A program made the position numbers and the translations under genes. Shown one piece after another: positions 17,215 to 25,674 of a stretch of 33,132 bases of DNA. The first letter of the stretch is position 1; each line of letters starts with the position of its first letter. The stretch spans positions 1 through 33,132 of the forward strand of contig JAFGES010000066.1 in the NCBI GenBank assembly GCA_016931455.1, in the 5' to 3' direction. This DNA comes from Desulfobacterales bacterium (GTDB lineage: Bacteria > Desulfobacterota > Desulfobacteria > Desulfobacterales > JAHDSC01). The notes beneath the pieces are model-generated. The model was not told the origin of the DNA and made no database searches. It worked only from the letters and a program-made list of their open reading frames with translations.

Positions 17215-18252
17215 CTAATTTTTCTTATGCATACAATATCCCAAATGTTTGTAAGCCTTCTCTGTTACCTTTCTACCAATGGAAGTTCTTATAATCAACC
17301 CAATCTTTAAGAGATAAGGCTCAACAACATCTACCAGTGTATCGGTTTCCTCCTGAAGAGTTGCCGCAATTGCTTCAATACCCACGGGGCCGCCATCATA
17401 AAACTCGATGATTGTTTTAACATAACGACGATCAAGATTTGTCAAACCTTTTTCATCAACCCCTTCGAGATTGAGTGCTGCTTGTACGGTCGTCTTTCGG
17501 ATAAAACCATCCGCTCTGACCTGGGTATAATCCCTAACACGTTTAAGAAGTCTGTTGACAATTCTCGGTGTTCCTCGGCATCGCTTTGAAAGCTCAGCAG
17601 CACCTTCTTCATCAATTGGTACGTCAAGTAATTTAGCCGAACGTTTGGTAATTTTTACAAGATCTTCTATACTATAAAAATCAAGACTTCTGAATATGCC
17701 GAATCGATCCCGCAGTGGGGCGGATAAAAGTCCGACCCGTGTTGTAGCCCCAACAAGCGCAAAGCGCTGGAGGCGATATCGATGACTCCGTGCATGTACC
17801 CCCTTGTCAAATACAAAATCCACGGCAAAATCCTCCATCGCAGGATAGAGAAACTCTTCAACCGTCTTGGGTATCCTGTGAATCTCATCAATAAACAAAA
17901 CATCACCCTCCTCAAGATGAGTCAAGATTCCAATTAGATCTCCACCTTTCTCGAGAGCCGGTCCGGAAGTAAGGTTGAGCTTGCTGCCCATCTCATTGGC
18001 AATAATATGGGCAAGTGTTGTTTTACCTAGACCGGGAGGTCCGTGGAAAAGGACATGATCAATGGGTTCGTTTCGCTGTATTGCGGCTTCAATGGCTATC
18101 TTTAGTGTTTCAACCACCTCAGTTTGTCCAATATAAGCGCCAAGCCGATCCGGACGTAATGACAATATTTCCGGTTCATGGTCAACAGGCAAACATGAAC
18201 CGGATACGATACCATGCTGATGAAAAGAATTCTTTAAGATATTTTCACTCAT
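17215..18252 (-). CDS. ruvB: Holliday junction branch-migration ATPase RuvB
   Basis: Hexameric AAA+ motor that, with RuvA, drives branch migration of Holliday junctions. Length 345 is typical. Motifs: [12 protein letters not shown] near residue 32, Walker [10 protein letters not shown] (71-79), Walker B with DEIH (122-125), sensor [18 protein letters not shown] (168-185) containing the arginine-finger region, and the C-terminal winged-helix segment GLTNLDRRY. The ATG overlaps the ruvA stop (ATGA), giving coupled synthesis of the complex. Confidence 0.98.
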   Translation of the reverse strand: MSENILKNSFHQHGIVSGSCLPVDHEPEILSLRPDRLGAYIGQTEVVETLKIAIEAAIQRNEPIDHVLFHGPPGLGKTTLAHIIANEMGSKLNLTSGPALEKGGDLIGILTHLEEGDVLFIDEIHRIPKTVEEFLYPAMEDFAVDFVFDKGVHARSHRYRLQRFALVGATTRVGLLSAPLRDRFGIFRSLDFYSIEDLVKITKRSAKLLDVPIDEEGAAELSKRCRGTPRIVNRLLKRVRDYTQVRADGFIRKTTVQAALNLEGVDEKGLTNLDRRYVKTIIEFYDGGPVGIEAIAATLQEETDTLVDVVEPYLLKIGLIIRTSIGRKVTEKAYKHLGYCMHKKN

Positions 18253-18866
18253 GATTTTTTCTCAACACGATATACCTCTTCAAAAAGTTCTTCAGGCGTT
18301 GAAATAGAGGGATTGCGTTTCAACGCATCGGCGATCATTTGTTTTGCTTCTCTGCCTTTATGACCTAACTGAGTCGTCATAACATCCAATACCAACTGTG
18401 AAAAGTCTTCCATTGGTGGTGCTTCCAGTTGCTTCCCTTTTCGAATCAAGGCAAACTTGGCCATTTTACCCTCAAGTGCGGCAATAATTTTCTGAGCCGT
18501 TCGATTACCAATACCTTTAAGCTGTTTCAGTTTTACAATATTTCTTGATTCTATGGCAGATGCTATTTCAGAAACCGGAATCGTTAATGCTTTAGCTGCC
18601 TTAAGCGGCCCGATATCTTCAACAGAAATAAAATATTGGAAAAACTCTTTCTCAGCTTCCAGATTAAAACCAATCAATACCGGTTTGGGTTGTCTTTCGG
18701 TTTGTTGATAATAAATATAAAGAGCAATTTCATCACCGATTTGCTTTGTTTTCAGTGTTTCCATTACAAAGGCGGGCAACAAAACTTCATACCCGACATG
18801 ATTCGCAAGCAATAGTATTCGATCTTCTTCTTTTTTTAAAAGCTTGCCTTCGATATAACCAATCAT
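18249..18866 (-). CDS. ruvA: Holliday junction DNA-binding protein RuvA
   Basis: Tetrameric junction-binding partner of RuvB (205 residues). It shows the N-terminal OB-fold start [10 protein letters not shown], the VGYEVLLP strand, helix-hairpin-helix segments ([14 protein letters not shown] and [19 protein letters not shown]) and a C-terminal domain (about 150-200) expected to contact RuvB. No strong ribosome binding site precedes the ATG. It lies 74 nt downstream of ruvC, beyond a terminator-like hairpin. A weak promoter-like pair, GTTACA (18907-18902) and TATAAG (18885-18880) at 16 nt, could restart transcription here. Confidence 0.97.
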   Translation of the reverse strand: MIGYIEGKLLKKEEDRILLLANHVGYEVLLPAFVMETLKTKQIGDEIALYIYYQQTERQPKPVLIGFNLEAEKEFFQYFISVEDIGPLKAAKALTIPVSEIASAIESRNIVKLKQLKGIGNRTAQKIIAALEGKMAKFALIRKGKQLEAPPMEDFSQLVLDVMTTQLGHKGREAKQMIADALKRNPSISTPEELFEEVYRVEKKS

Positions 18867-18925
18867 TAATCCATATTACCTTATAGATTTTAAGCCTTGA
18901 TTGTAACGTTTAATTCGCAAAGGGT

Positions 18926-18954
18926 AAAAACGACATGATGTTATTCCATGTCGT
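18926..18954 (-). terminator. Terminator-like hairpin formed by the 3' end of ruvC
   Basis: On the minus strand ACGACATG (18954-18947) pairs perfectly with CATGTCGT (18937-18930), followed by a T-tract to 18926. The left arm is the last sense codons of ruvC, and its stop codon TAA (18943-18941) sits in the 9-nt loop. It could terminate or attenuate transcription between ruvC and ruvA. Confidence 0.6.
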
Positions 18955-19441
18955 GCTTTAAACCGTTTTGATATCGAAAAAATCCGATTAATGCTAATGC
19001 GATGGCGTCAGATGCGTGAAAGGGTCGTATGGGACTTTTCAAATTTAATAAATGTCGAACCGACTTTTCAAGCTGTATTTTGTCTGCTTTACCATTACCG
19101 GTTAACACTTTCTTAGCCTCACGAACCGGAATCTCAATGACAGGTACATTCAACCGGCATCCGGCTAGAAGAATTACACCGGTTACCTTGCCTAACGTTA
19201 TTCCTGACTTCGGATATTTTTCAAGGGAAAATATATCTTCCACAACCATAACGTCTGGATTTTCATTCTTTAGAATCAGAAAAATTTTTGAAAAGATTTG
19301 ATCAAGGCGGCTTGGTAATGTTTTTTTTTTCGAAGTATGAATGCTGCCGTATGAGTAGCTTTCAACCCGGGTTCCTTTTCCGCTGACAATGCCGACACCA
19401 GTTGAAGCTAAACCCGGATCTATCCCTATGATCTTTGTCAT
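18941..19441 (-). CDS. ruvC: Holliday junction resolvase RuvC
   Basis: Dimeric endonuclease that cuts Holliday junctions. Acidic and active-site residues are visible: D8 in IIGIDPGLASTG, E68 in VVEDIF, and H142/D145 in FHASDAIALAL. The His at 142 replaces the Asp of the Escherichia coli enzyme and matches the Thermus-type active site. The longest frame begins at a GTG at 19474, but the ATG at 19441 directly precedes the first beta strand and has AAGAG 6 nt upstream, giving 166 residues, normal for the family. It follows cpoB by 81 nt and precedes ruvAB. Confidence 0.96.
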   Translation of the reverse strand: MTKIIGIDPGLASTGVGIVSGKGTRVESYSYGSIHTSKKKTLPSRLDQIFSKIFLILKNENPDVMVVEDIFSLEKYPKSGITLGKVTGVILLAGCRLNVPVIEIPVREAKKVLTGNGKADKIQLEKSVRHLLNLKSPIRPFHASDAIALALIGFFRYQNGLKHDME

Positions 19442-19522
19442 TACACACTCTTGAGGCAATTGTCGGCAATACACGTCTGAAATTTAATTAAAAGAAATGT
19501 GCCCACATGACTATCAAAAAAA

Positions 19523-20416
19523 TTACTTGATCCCTTTTAATTTTTGTTTTGCAATTTGAGCTTCATTAGATTTTGGATATTTTTCAAGTAATTCTTTCAA
19601 TATAAGACGTGCATTGGCTTTATCACCAAGGTTAAAAAAGGAAAATCCTTGTTTTAAAAGTGAGGCTTGCACTTTGTTGCCTTTCGAGTATTTTTCGATG
19701 ACGTTTTGATATTCTAATATTGCTTTTTCGTACCATTTTTCACGATAATATGTTTCACCAATCCAAAACTGGGCATTATCCGCATTTTTTGACTGAGGGT
19801 ATTTTTTAATTAATTTTTGAAATTTTAGCCGGGCTTCTTCAAAGTCACCTTGGTCAAATGCTTTTTTGGCTAAAATATAAATCTCATCTTCTGAAAATTC
19901 TTTCTCCGGCTGATTTTCAGATTTTACGATAGAATCCGTACCTTTTTTGAAACGATTTGAGCTGGGTTCAAGATTCAAATACTGTTCTAAAGAAATAATA
20001 CTATCCTGAATTAATCTGAGACTCTCCTCTAAACTTTTAAGTCGATCTTCTTGTTGCTTGTCTATCACTTCATAATAATTATTTTTTTTTTTTAAAATAT
20101 AATCATTTTCCTCGAGTCTGCCGTTCAAATTCTGAATTTCTTCTCTAAGTTTATCGATCGTTACATTTATCCCGGCATATTGGTCTCGGAGGTTTTGTTC
20201 TTTTTGCTTTTGATCCAGACTGTATTTATCAATCTTGGATCGAAGATCCGCGCTGTTTTTCCCCAAATCCAAAAACCGCTCTTCCAGCACTGCATTGCGC
20301 TTTTCAAACATAGTGATCCGATCGTCTAACGTCACCACATCCTGCTGCAATGCACAACCACATAAGACAGTTATAAAAACAGATAAAATTACAATATTGG
20401 ATTTCATATCATACAT
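19523..20416 (-). CDS. cpoB: Tol-Pal system protein CpoB/YbgF, lipoprotein form
   Basis: Periplasmic helper that links Tol-Pal constriction to peptidoglycan synthesis (297 residues). A short hydrophobic leader ends in VLCGC, giving a likely lipoprotein cysteine at C21, unlike the soluble E. coli protein. Residues about 28-150 are a charged coiled coil, as expected for the trimerising domain. Residues about 178-295 form TPR hairpins with the family pattern FDQGDFEEARLKFQKLI and WYEKAILEYQNVI. Two in-frame ATGs (20416 and 20407) are possible, neither with a clear ribosome binding site. It is separated from pal by a hairpin-containing gap of 126 nt. Confidence 0.92.
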   Translation of the reverse strand: MYDMKSNIVILSVFITVLCGCALQQDVVTLDDRITMFEKRNAVLEERFLDLGKNSADLRSKIDKYSLDQKQKEQNLRDQYAGINVTIDKLREEIQNLNGRLEENDYILKKKNNYYEVIDKQQEDRLKSLEESLRLIQDSIISLEQYLNLEPSSNRFKKGTDSIVKSENQPEKEFSEDEIYILAKKAFDQGDFEEARLKFQKLIKKYPQSKNADNAQFWIGETYYREKWYEKAILEYQNVIEKYSKGNKVQASLLKQGFSFFNLGDKANARLILKELLEKYPKSNEAQIAKQKLKGIK

Positions 20417-20463
20417 ATTTATTATTTGGAAATTTAACTTTTTGAGTTCTTAATTTAAATATG

Positions 20464-20484
20464 ACCCGCCTAAAAGGCGGGTTT
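20464..20484. terminator. Strong hairpin between pal and cpoB
   Basis: ACCCGCC (20464-20470) pairs with GGCGGGT (20476-20482) around a 5-nt loop. The T-rich side (TTTATTT) lies on the plus strand, where no gene ends. In the direction of the tol operon the stem is followed by TCATATTT, a weak tail. It may reduce read-through or act as an RNA processing or stability element in the operon rather than a full terminator. Confidence 0.4.
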
Positions 20485-20542
20485 ATTTGGCATCCTAAAT
20501 TATTAAGACCCTATCAAACGGTCTTCAATAAGGCTGAACCTT

Positions 20543-21157
20543 CTACTCAACGATAAAGCTTGCCCGCCTATTTTTTGCCCAAGCTTCTTCATTGTGAGCC
20601 GGATCAAGGGGGCGTTCCTCACCATAACTAACAGTCGTTAAACGTGATGTCGCAATACCGAGATCAACCAGGAATGCTTTGGCGCTTTCAGAACGTCTGT
20701 CCCCTAAAGCAAGGTTGTATTCATTGGTGCCTCTTTCATCACAGTGCCCTTCGATAATCACTTTAGCATCCGTATTGTTTCGTAACCATTGGGCTTTTCT
20801 TCTTAAAATTTCCTGTTCCGACGGCATAAGGGTAGATTTATCGAATTCAAAGTGGATATCTTCTTTTTCAAACAGACTCCTTGCAGCCATTATTTTACGT
20901 CCGGCAGCCTCTTCTTCGGCAAGTTGCTCTTGTAGGCGCTGCTCTTCGATCGCCCGCCTTCTTGCTAATTCAGCCTCCTTTGCCAAAGCTTCTTTTTGTG
21001 CGTTTTCCGCATCCAGCCTTGCAGCCTCATCATCGGCCCCTTGAATTAAGGAAGGTTCAGAAATAACAGTCTTTTTGCCGCATGAACACGAAATATTAAA
21101 TAATAACGTTGGAATTACTAACAACAGAGCCAAACACATCCATGAGTTTTTTCGCAT
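20543..21157 (-). CDS. pal: Peptidoglycan-associated lipoprotein Pal
   Basis: Outer-membrane lipoprotein that binds peptidoglycan and TolB (204 residues). The leader ends in NISCSC, so C24 or C26 is the likely lipidated residue, although neither is a perfect lipobox. Residues about 43-90 are an Ala/Glu-rich helical linker, making the protein longer than E. coli Pal. The OmpA-like domain (about 100-204) carries IHFEFDKS and the diagnostic [20 protein letters not shown], which includes peptidoglycan-contact residues. The ribosome binding site is strong (AAGGAGG on the minus strand just before the ATG). It lies 35 nt after tolB. Confidence 0.97.
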   Translation of the reverse strand: MRKNSWMCLALLLVIPTLLFNISCSCGKKTVISEPSLIQGADDEAARLDAENAQKEALAKEAELARRRAIEEQRLQEQLAEEEAAGRKIMAARSLFEKEDIHFEFDKSTLMPSEQEILRRKAQWLRNNTDAKVIIEGHCDERGTNEYNLALGDRRSESAKAFLVDLGIATSRLTTVSYGEERPLDPAHNEEAWAKNRRASFIVE

Positions 21158-21192
21158 CTTTTCCTCCTTTTAAATTTAAATTCCAGTTAGGT

Positions 21193-22539
21193 TTAATCAT
21201 TAAACATCCTCGGAGACCATTTCGGATTCGTCTGTTCACCCGGTAAATCGAATAAGCGTCTTTGATCCATTCCATAAGCAGTCATAATATAGATTCTGGA
21301 TGGACCTTCTCGCGTTGAACTAAACGCAATCAAACTTCCGTCCGGAGACCATGTCGGAGACTCATTATCCCCCGCATTATGTGTCAGTTGGACCGAACCA
21401 TTATTGTTACCGCCCAACATCAATCCATCAACCCCCATAACATAAATATTAAATCGTCCGCTTTCCGCCGAACAGTATGCAATCTTATTCCCCTTAGGAG
21501 ACCAGCTTGGGGTTGTATTATAATGTCCCTGAAATGTTAATCTTTCAGTCCGTCCGGTCTCTACGTCCATGATATAGATCTGGGGGTTACCTGACCGATT
21601 TGAAACAAAGGCCATCTTTTTACCATCCGGAGACCATACCGGAGATACATCAATTCCCCATCTATCCGTCAACCTCTTAATAATTTTCCCGTTTCCGGTC
21701 AATAAATAAATTTCCGGATCACCTGAAAAAGAAAGCGTCGCCGCAAGAGCGAATTTTCCAGGAAACCACGCGGGGGTAATATTAATACCGGGTTTGGCAA
21801 TGACAGTGCCTCGTTTTTCTTTTAAATTCTTTATGTAAAGATCCGGTTTTCCGTTTAAATAGGACGTATAAGCCATCCAACACGCATCAGATGACCAGGC
21901 AGGAGAAAGTGTGATGCTTTTTGTATGCGTGAACTGTTCGGGATTATAGCCGTCAAACTCGGATATATAAATTTCCTTGTTTCCCGTTCCCGTAGACACG
22001 AAAGCGATTTTACTGTCAAAAATCCCACGATCACCGGTAAGATAATAAATTACCTCACTACAAAAGCGTCGAATGATTTTACGCTGATCATTTATCCACC
22101 CTTTGTATCGTTTACCAACCAGCAATCGTCCCTTGAACGTATCAAACAAACGAAGCTCCATTTCAATAATTTCACCTTTTGTTAAAAGTCCTCCGGTGAC
22201 TAGAAGCTCCGCACCGATCGCCGTCCAATTCTGAAAATTGATATTTGCCGCGATGATACCCGCTTGCTGAGGATTTACCAAAAAAGCATTGCGGTCAAGT
22301 ATTTTAAAATAACCGGTAAACTCAAGTGTCTCGGAAAGCAAGCCGGAGGCCTTACCGGACAGTTGCAACTCCGTCTCACTACCGGAGATAGCTTTAAAGA
22401 AAGGCACTGCAATCGGAATTTTACGAAGAAAAGGATTACTGATATCAATATAATCATATTCCGCCCGGCAAAAGCCTACCTGAAAACAAAAAGAAAGTAC
22501 TATCACCAACCAGCTAATCTTAATAGGAAACCCTGTCAT
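21193..22539 (-). CDS. tolB: Tol-Pal system beta-propeller protein TolB
   Basis: Periplasmic protein that shuttles between Pal and TolA (448 residues). A signal peptide is evident (about 1-26, ending GFCRA). The N-terminal alpha/beta domain contains IPIAVPFF and LEFTGYFKILDRNAF. The C-terminal beta-propeller shows repeated blades marked by WSPDG-type turns: SPAWSSDA, SPVWSPDGKKMAF, TPSWSPKGNKIAY, SPTWSPDGSLIAF and NPKWSPR. It starts 69 nt after tolA. Confidence 0.97.
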   Translation of the reverse strand: MTGFPIKISWLVIVLSFCFQVGFCRAEYDYIDISNPFLRKIPIAVPFFKAISGSETELQLSGKASGLLSETLEFTGYFKILDRNAFLVNPQQAGIIAANINFQNWTAIGAELLVTGGLLTKGEIIEMELRLFDTFKGRLLVGKRYKGWINDQRKIIRRFCSEVIYYLTGDRGIFDSKIAFVSTGTGNKEIYISEFDGYNPEQFTHTKSITLSPAWSSDACWMAYTSYLNGKPDLYIKNLKEKRGTVIAKPGINITPAWFPGKFALAATLSFSGDPEIYLLTGNGKIIKRLTDRWGIDVSPVWSPDGKKMAFVSNRSGNPQIYIMDVETGRTERLTFQGHYNTTPSWSPKGNKIAYCSAESGRFNIYVMGVDGLMLGGNNNGSVQLTHNAGDNESPTWSPDGSLIAFSSTREGPSRIYIMTAYGMDQRRLFDLPGEQTNPKWSPRMFND

Positions 22540-22608
22540 TAAAGTATTCTCGTTCTTGAATCACAATGCTTAAAACAATCATTCTTGAATCGATAGAATT
22601 TTTATATT

Positions 22609-23511
22609 TTAATTGACCCCTTTAGGGGTAAATCGCAACCCCACATTCACATAAGGCAATCCCACACCCGCGGGATGGGGAGCAACCGGATTAGACTTTA
22701 TGATCGCTTTATAAGCTGATTCATCCAGATAGTTATTTCCGGACCGGTCTGTAAACCAAATATCTTTTATTTCTCCGTTGGGCATAACCTTAAATACAAG
22801 GCTTGCTTGCAAATTATTGCTTCGACCTGCCAATTGCTCGGAAAAAGCCCAATTTTTTTGAATTTGATATGCAATTTCAATTCGATATATGTCAATGAGT
22901 TTCAGCTCTTCTTTGCTACCACGTCCGGGTCCTGTATTAGGGTCGATTGCCTGATGGTCGTTTACACCGCTTGATATTTTATTTTTAACCTGATCAATTG
23001 CTTCCATCTTGCCGATAGAATTTTTCAGCCGATTAATTGCCTCCGATACCGGTGTCGGTCTTGATTCTTCCGATTTTCTTTTAATTCGTTCGATGGCATT
23101 TTTAACCACTCGGGAAGACTTAAAAGTCTTTTTTTTAAGTGAGGTCTTTATTTGCTTATTATCTGATGCAACCGAAACCTCTTCTGAATGCTTTTGAGTC
23201 ACTTGGGCGTTCTTTTGAGATGAAGGAGCCTTAACACTCTTTTTTGTTTTTGTCTTTCGCTGCTCTTTGGATTCGGCTGCGATAGGCTGCTGTGAATTTG
23301 GTTTACTGTTCGGCTCAGGCAGGGTAACTAAATCCACATTAATAACGGAACGTGCGAACTTTTTCCCCGGGACATGGCTGAATGAAAAGATTAGAACCAT
23401 AAAAATGAACAGATGAAATACAGCAGAAACGATAAAAGTTAAAAACAATAAGCGGGTGTCGCTTTTCGATCGGCTAAGCAAATAAGCATGCGCGTGCATC
23501 CGTTCCGCCAT
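22609..23511 (-). CDS. tolA: TolA-like energy transducer (TonB/TolA C-terminal domain)
   Basis: A 300-residue protein in the TolA position of the operon, expected to span the periplasm and carry energy from TolQR to TolB/Pal. One membrane helix lies at about 21-45. A Lys/Ser/Gln-rich arm (about 65-200) with short helical repeats (NAIERIKRKSEE, EAINRLKNSI) follows, shorter than the E. coli rod. The C-terminal domain (about 205-296) has the TonB/TolA pattern YQIQKNWAF, SLVFKVMPNGEIKDIWF and LDESAYKAIIKSNP. The ATG shares one base with the tolR stop (TAATG). A TonB-like role is possible, but the operon argues for TolA. Confidence 0.9.
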   Translation of the reverse strand: MAERMHAHAYLLSRSKSDTRLLFLTFIVSAVFHLFIFMVLIFSFSHVPGKKFARSVINVDLVTLPEPNSKPNSQQPIAAESKEQRKTKTKKSVKAPSSQKNAQVTQKHSEEVSVASDNKQIKTSLKKKTFKSSRVVKNAIERIKRKSEESRPTPVSEAINRLKNSIGKMEAIDQVKNKISSGVNDHQAIDPNTGPGRGSKEELKLIDIYRIEIAYQIQKNWAFSEQLAGRSNNLQASLVFKVMPNGEIKDIWFTDRSGNNYLDESAYKAIIKSNPVAPHPAGVGLPYVNVGLRFTPKGVN

Positions 23512-23954
23512 TATCTACTTGTTTTTTTTTGCTTATTTTGTTTTTTATTTTCGTTAATCGGTTCCGTCACCATTCCCAGCTTCTCAACACCAACGGCTTT
23601 GATCTGGGACATGACATTAACAACCATCCCGTATGATATTTCCTTGTCCGCTCTTAGATAGACCTCTCGGTTTCCACGGCCTTCTATTATTTTCTTAAGC
23701 TTTTCGTGAAGAAAATCAAATGCCACCTGATAATCATTAATATAAATGTTATTATTTTTATCTATTGTCACGATTAACTGTTCTTTTTCGGCAGGAAGGG
23801 GATCGGAACTTGCTTTCGGCAAGGAAACATTCACACCTTGAACCATCATCGGTGCAGTCACCATGAAAATAATTAAAAGAACGAGCATAACATCCACAAA
23901 AGGCGTTACATTTATGTCGGCCATGAGATTGTTATCTTTGCCGCCTATTGCCAT
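23511..23954 (-). CDS. tolR: Biopolymer transport protein TolR (ExbD family)
   Basis: Proton-channel partner of TolQ (147 residues from this start). One membrane helix follows the family motif MADINVTPFVDVMLVLLIIF, with the proton-relay Asp at position 21. The periplasmic part (about 60-130) has the ExbD fold pattern VYLRADKEISYG. Three in-frame starts lie close together: GTG 23963, ATG 23960 and ATG 23954. AGGAG (23967-23963) is 8 nt from the last, which is therefore preferred. The ATG at 23960 would overlap the tolQ stop (TGATG). Confidence 0.95.
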   Translation of the reverse strand: MAIGGKDNNLMADINVTPFVDVMLVLLIIFMVTAPMMVQGVNVSLPKASSDPLPAEKEQLIVTIDKNNNIYINDYQVAFDFLHEKLKKIIEGRGNREVYLRADKEISYGMVVNVMSQIKAVGVEKLGMVTEPINENKKQNKQKKTSR

Positions 23955-23959
23955 TTCCA

Positions 23960-24658
23960 TCACTCCTCTATCCGTATCATATCCTGCTCGATTATATTTA
24001 AAAAATCCGCCGCAAAACTTTGCAGTTCAGATTCAATGATTCTAATTTTATGCATAAAATAATTAAAGGCAATAACAGCCGGAATTGCAACAGCCAAACC
24101 GGCAGCAGTTGCAATGAGTGCTTCAGAGATACCGGGAGCGACAACAGCCAGGCTCGCCGAACCTCTTTGGCCGATACTGTGAAATGAATTCATAATTCCC
24201 CATACCGTTCCGAATAAACCAATGAAAGGGGTCGTATTGCCGGTTGTAGCAAGAAAGGGCACCCATTGGGTCATTGCCGTGATCTCTGTCGTAATTGCTC
24301 GATTTAAGGTCCGTTTAACCATATCGACACCAACGGATTTTTTATTCAAGGATGATAATTCCGCGTCAGGCGATGATGATGTTTTTTTGAGTTCGGCATA
24401 CCCAATGCGGAACAGTCGCGCAATCGGACTGTCTTGAAGGCGCTTTGCTTGTTTAAATGCAGCGGAAAAATCCCGACTTTTCCAGAAATAATCTTTAAAA
24501 AAGGCCGATTCTCTATAGGCCTTTCTAATATAGCGATATTTTATTGAAATGATTGCCCATGACGTAATTGAAAAGAAAAGCAGAAGAACAAGCACAAACT
24601 GTACCATTAGTCCTGCATTGATTATCATATGAACAATATCGATCTCTTCAGATACCAT
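23960..24658 (-). CDS. tolQ: Biopolymer transport protein TolQ (MotA/ExbB family)
   Basis: Inner-membrane proton channel subunit that energises TolA (232 residues). Three membrane helices are visible at about 13-38, 133-160 and 170-200. The conserved channel segment is TTGNTTPFIGLFGTVWGIM, followed by APGISEALIATAAGLAVAIPA. GGAG (24669-24666) lies 7 nt before the ATG. First gene of the tol-pal run, divergent from sdhC. Confidence 0.97.
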   Translation of the reverse strand: MVSEEIDIVHMIINAGLMVQFVLVLLLFFSITSWAIISIKYRYIRKAYRESAFFKDYFWKSRDFSAAFKQAKRLQDSPIARLFRIGYAELKKTSSSPDAELSSLNKKSVGVDMVKRTLNRAITTEITAMTQWVPFLATTGNTTPFIGLFGTVWGIMNSFHSIGQRGSASLAVVAPGISEALIATAAGLAVAIPAVIAFNYFMHKIRIIESELQSFAADFLNIIEQDMIRIEE

Positions 24659-24728
24659 AACGAAGCTCCGAATTAGGTTTAAATTCTATGCTTAAGGCAC
24701 TTCATTAATTGCCATTTTTAAGTTTCTT

Positions 24729-24757
24729 AGGCTATCCGAATTTATTTACAGTGTCAA
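24729..24757 (-). promoter_or_regulatory. Candidate promoter for tolQRAB-pal
   Basis: On the minus strand a perfect TTGACA (24757-24752) is followed after 17 nt by TAGCCT (24734-24729), with three of six -10 matches. The implied leader is about 60 nt. The -10 element is weak, so confidence is limited. Confidence 0.4.
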
Positions 24758-24929
24758 GCAATAACACTTCGTCCGGAAAGTCGACTGCCTTAGCAGCATT
24801 TTAACGATCAAAAACGTAAAATCTTCTGACTTTCTTTATTGAAAACTTTATTGAAAACCAAAAGGCAAATCTGTTTTAAAATAATCATTTTGAAAATTAA
24901 AACGGGCCGATAACCTTTCAAAAATTATG

Positions 24930-24958
24930 TTGACAAGCAAAACAAAAATCACTAAAGA
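24930..24958 (+). promoter_or_regulatory. Candidate promoter for sdhCAB
   Basis: A perfect TTGACA (24930-24935) is followed after 17 nt by TAAAGA (24953-24958), with three of six -10 matches. The implied leader is about 50 nt and includes the strong CGGAGGA ribosome binding site. A weak -10 is compatible with activator control. Confidence 0.4.
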
Positions 24959-25012
24959 AATTGCCTTTGGATCTTTATTTATTTTTAATAAATTTTAAGA
25001 ACGGAGGATAAA

Positions 25013-25660
25013 ATGAATTGGGTAACAAACACTTTCAGTACTTCCATCGGGAAAAAGCTGCTGATGGCGATTACCGGCCTTTCCTTTTGCGGCTTCTTGG
25101 CGGTACATCTCATCGGTAATCTGACGATTTATGGAGGGCAAGGCATGTTCCTTTCTTATGTCGAACATCTCCATAGTTTGGGAGTCCTTGTCACCGCAGC
25201 AGAATGGGTTCTGGTACTTTTGGCGATCGTCCATATAGCTATGGGTTTAACGCTTTTCTTTCAAAACCTTGCTGCAAGACCGGTTCGTTATGAAGTAAAA
25301 AAAGCAGCCGGAGGACGAACCATCGGATCAGCAACCATGCCGTATACAGGAATTATAATTCTGCTTTTCATTATCATTCATCTTCTCACTTTCCGCTTCG
25401 TAGACAAAACTCCTGTTGAGATAAACGATTATTCTATCTTGACTGCGACCTTCTCGCAAGCCGGTTTTGTGCTATTATACATTGCCGCCGTTATCATTGT
25501 AGCAATTCATGTCAGTCACGGTCTTTGGAGCGGTTTCCAGACTTTAGGTTTTAATCACTCAAAATACATGCCCTTTATCATGGGTCTGGGTATCGTATTT
25601 AGTATAATTGTCGGTATAGGCTTTGGCTTTATCCCGATTTATGCGTCGATAATTGCATAA
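25013..25660 (+). CDS. sdhC: Succinate dehydrogenase/fumarate reductase cytochrome b subunit (B-type, di-haem)
   Basis: Membrane anchor that exchanges electrons with the quinone pool (215 residues). Five membrane helices (about 18-38, 60-83, 112-130, 148-172, 188-210) and histidines H32, H74, H123 and H166 fit the four axial ligands of two b haems in the B-type, menaquinone-linked enzymes of Wolinella and Bacillus. The residue two before the fourth ligand is Ala164, where Wolinella fumarate reductase has the proton-conducting Glu. This resembles succinate-oxidising enzymes, but direction cannot be fixed from sequence. CGGAGGA precedes the ATG. First gene of sdhCAB. Confidence 0.95.
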   Translation: MNWVTNTFSTSIGKKLLMAITGLSFCGFLAVHLIGNLTIYGGQGMFLSYVEHLHSLGVLVTAAEWVLVLLAIVHIAMGLTLFFQNLAARPVRYEVKKAAGGRTIGSATMPYTGIIILLFIIIHLLTFRFVDKTPVEINDYSILTATFSQAGFVLLYIAAVIIVAIHVSHGLWSGFQTLGFNHSKYMPFIMGLGIVFSIIVGIGFGFIPIYASIIA

Positions 25661-25674
25661 AGGAGGTATTTAAT

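Larger units (their letters stand above)
24659..25012. other. Divergent promoter region between tolQ and sdhC
   Basis: This 354-nt gap is very AT-rich and contains no credible coding frame, tRNA or recognisable riboswitch. It holds a candidate minus-strand promoter for the tol operon, a candidate plus-strand promoter for sdhCAB, and the sdhC ribosome binding site CGGAGGA just before the ATG at 25013. A short direct repeat TTTATTGAAAAC occurs near 24836-24858. Confidence 0.6.

Noticed and set aside
19441-19474. Longer RuvC starting at GTG 19474
   Set aside because: The extra 11 residues precede the conserved first strand, and the ATG at 19441 has a better-placed ribosome binding site.
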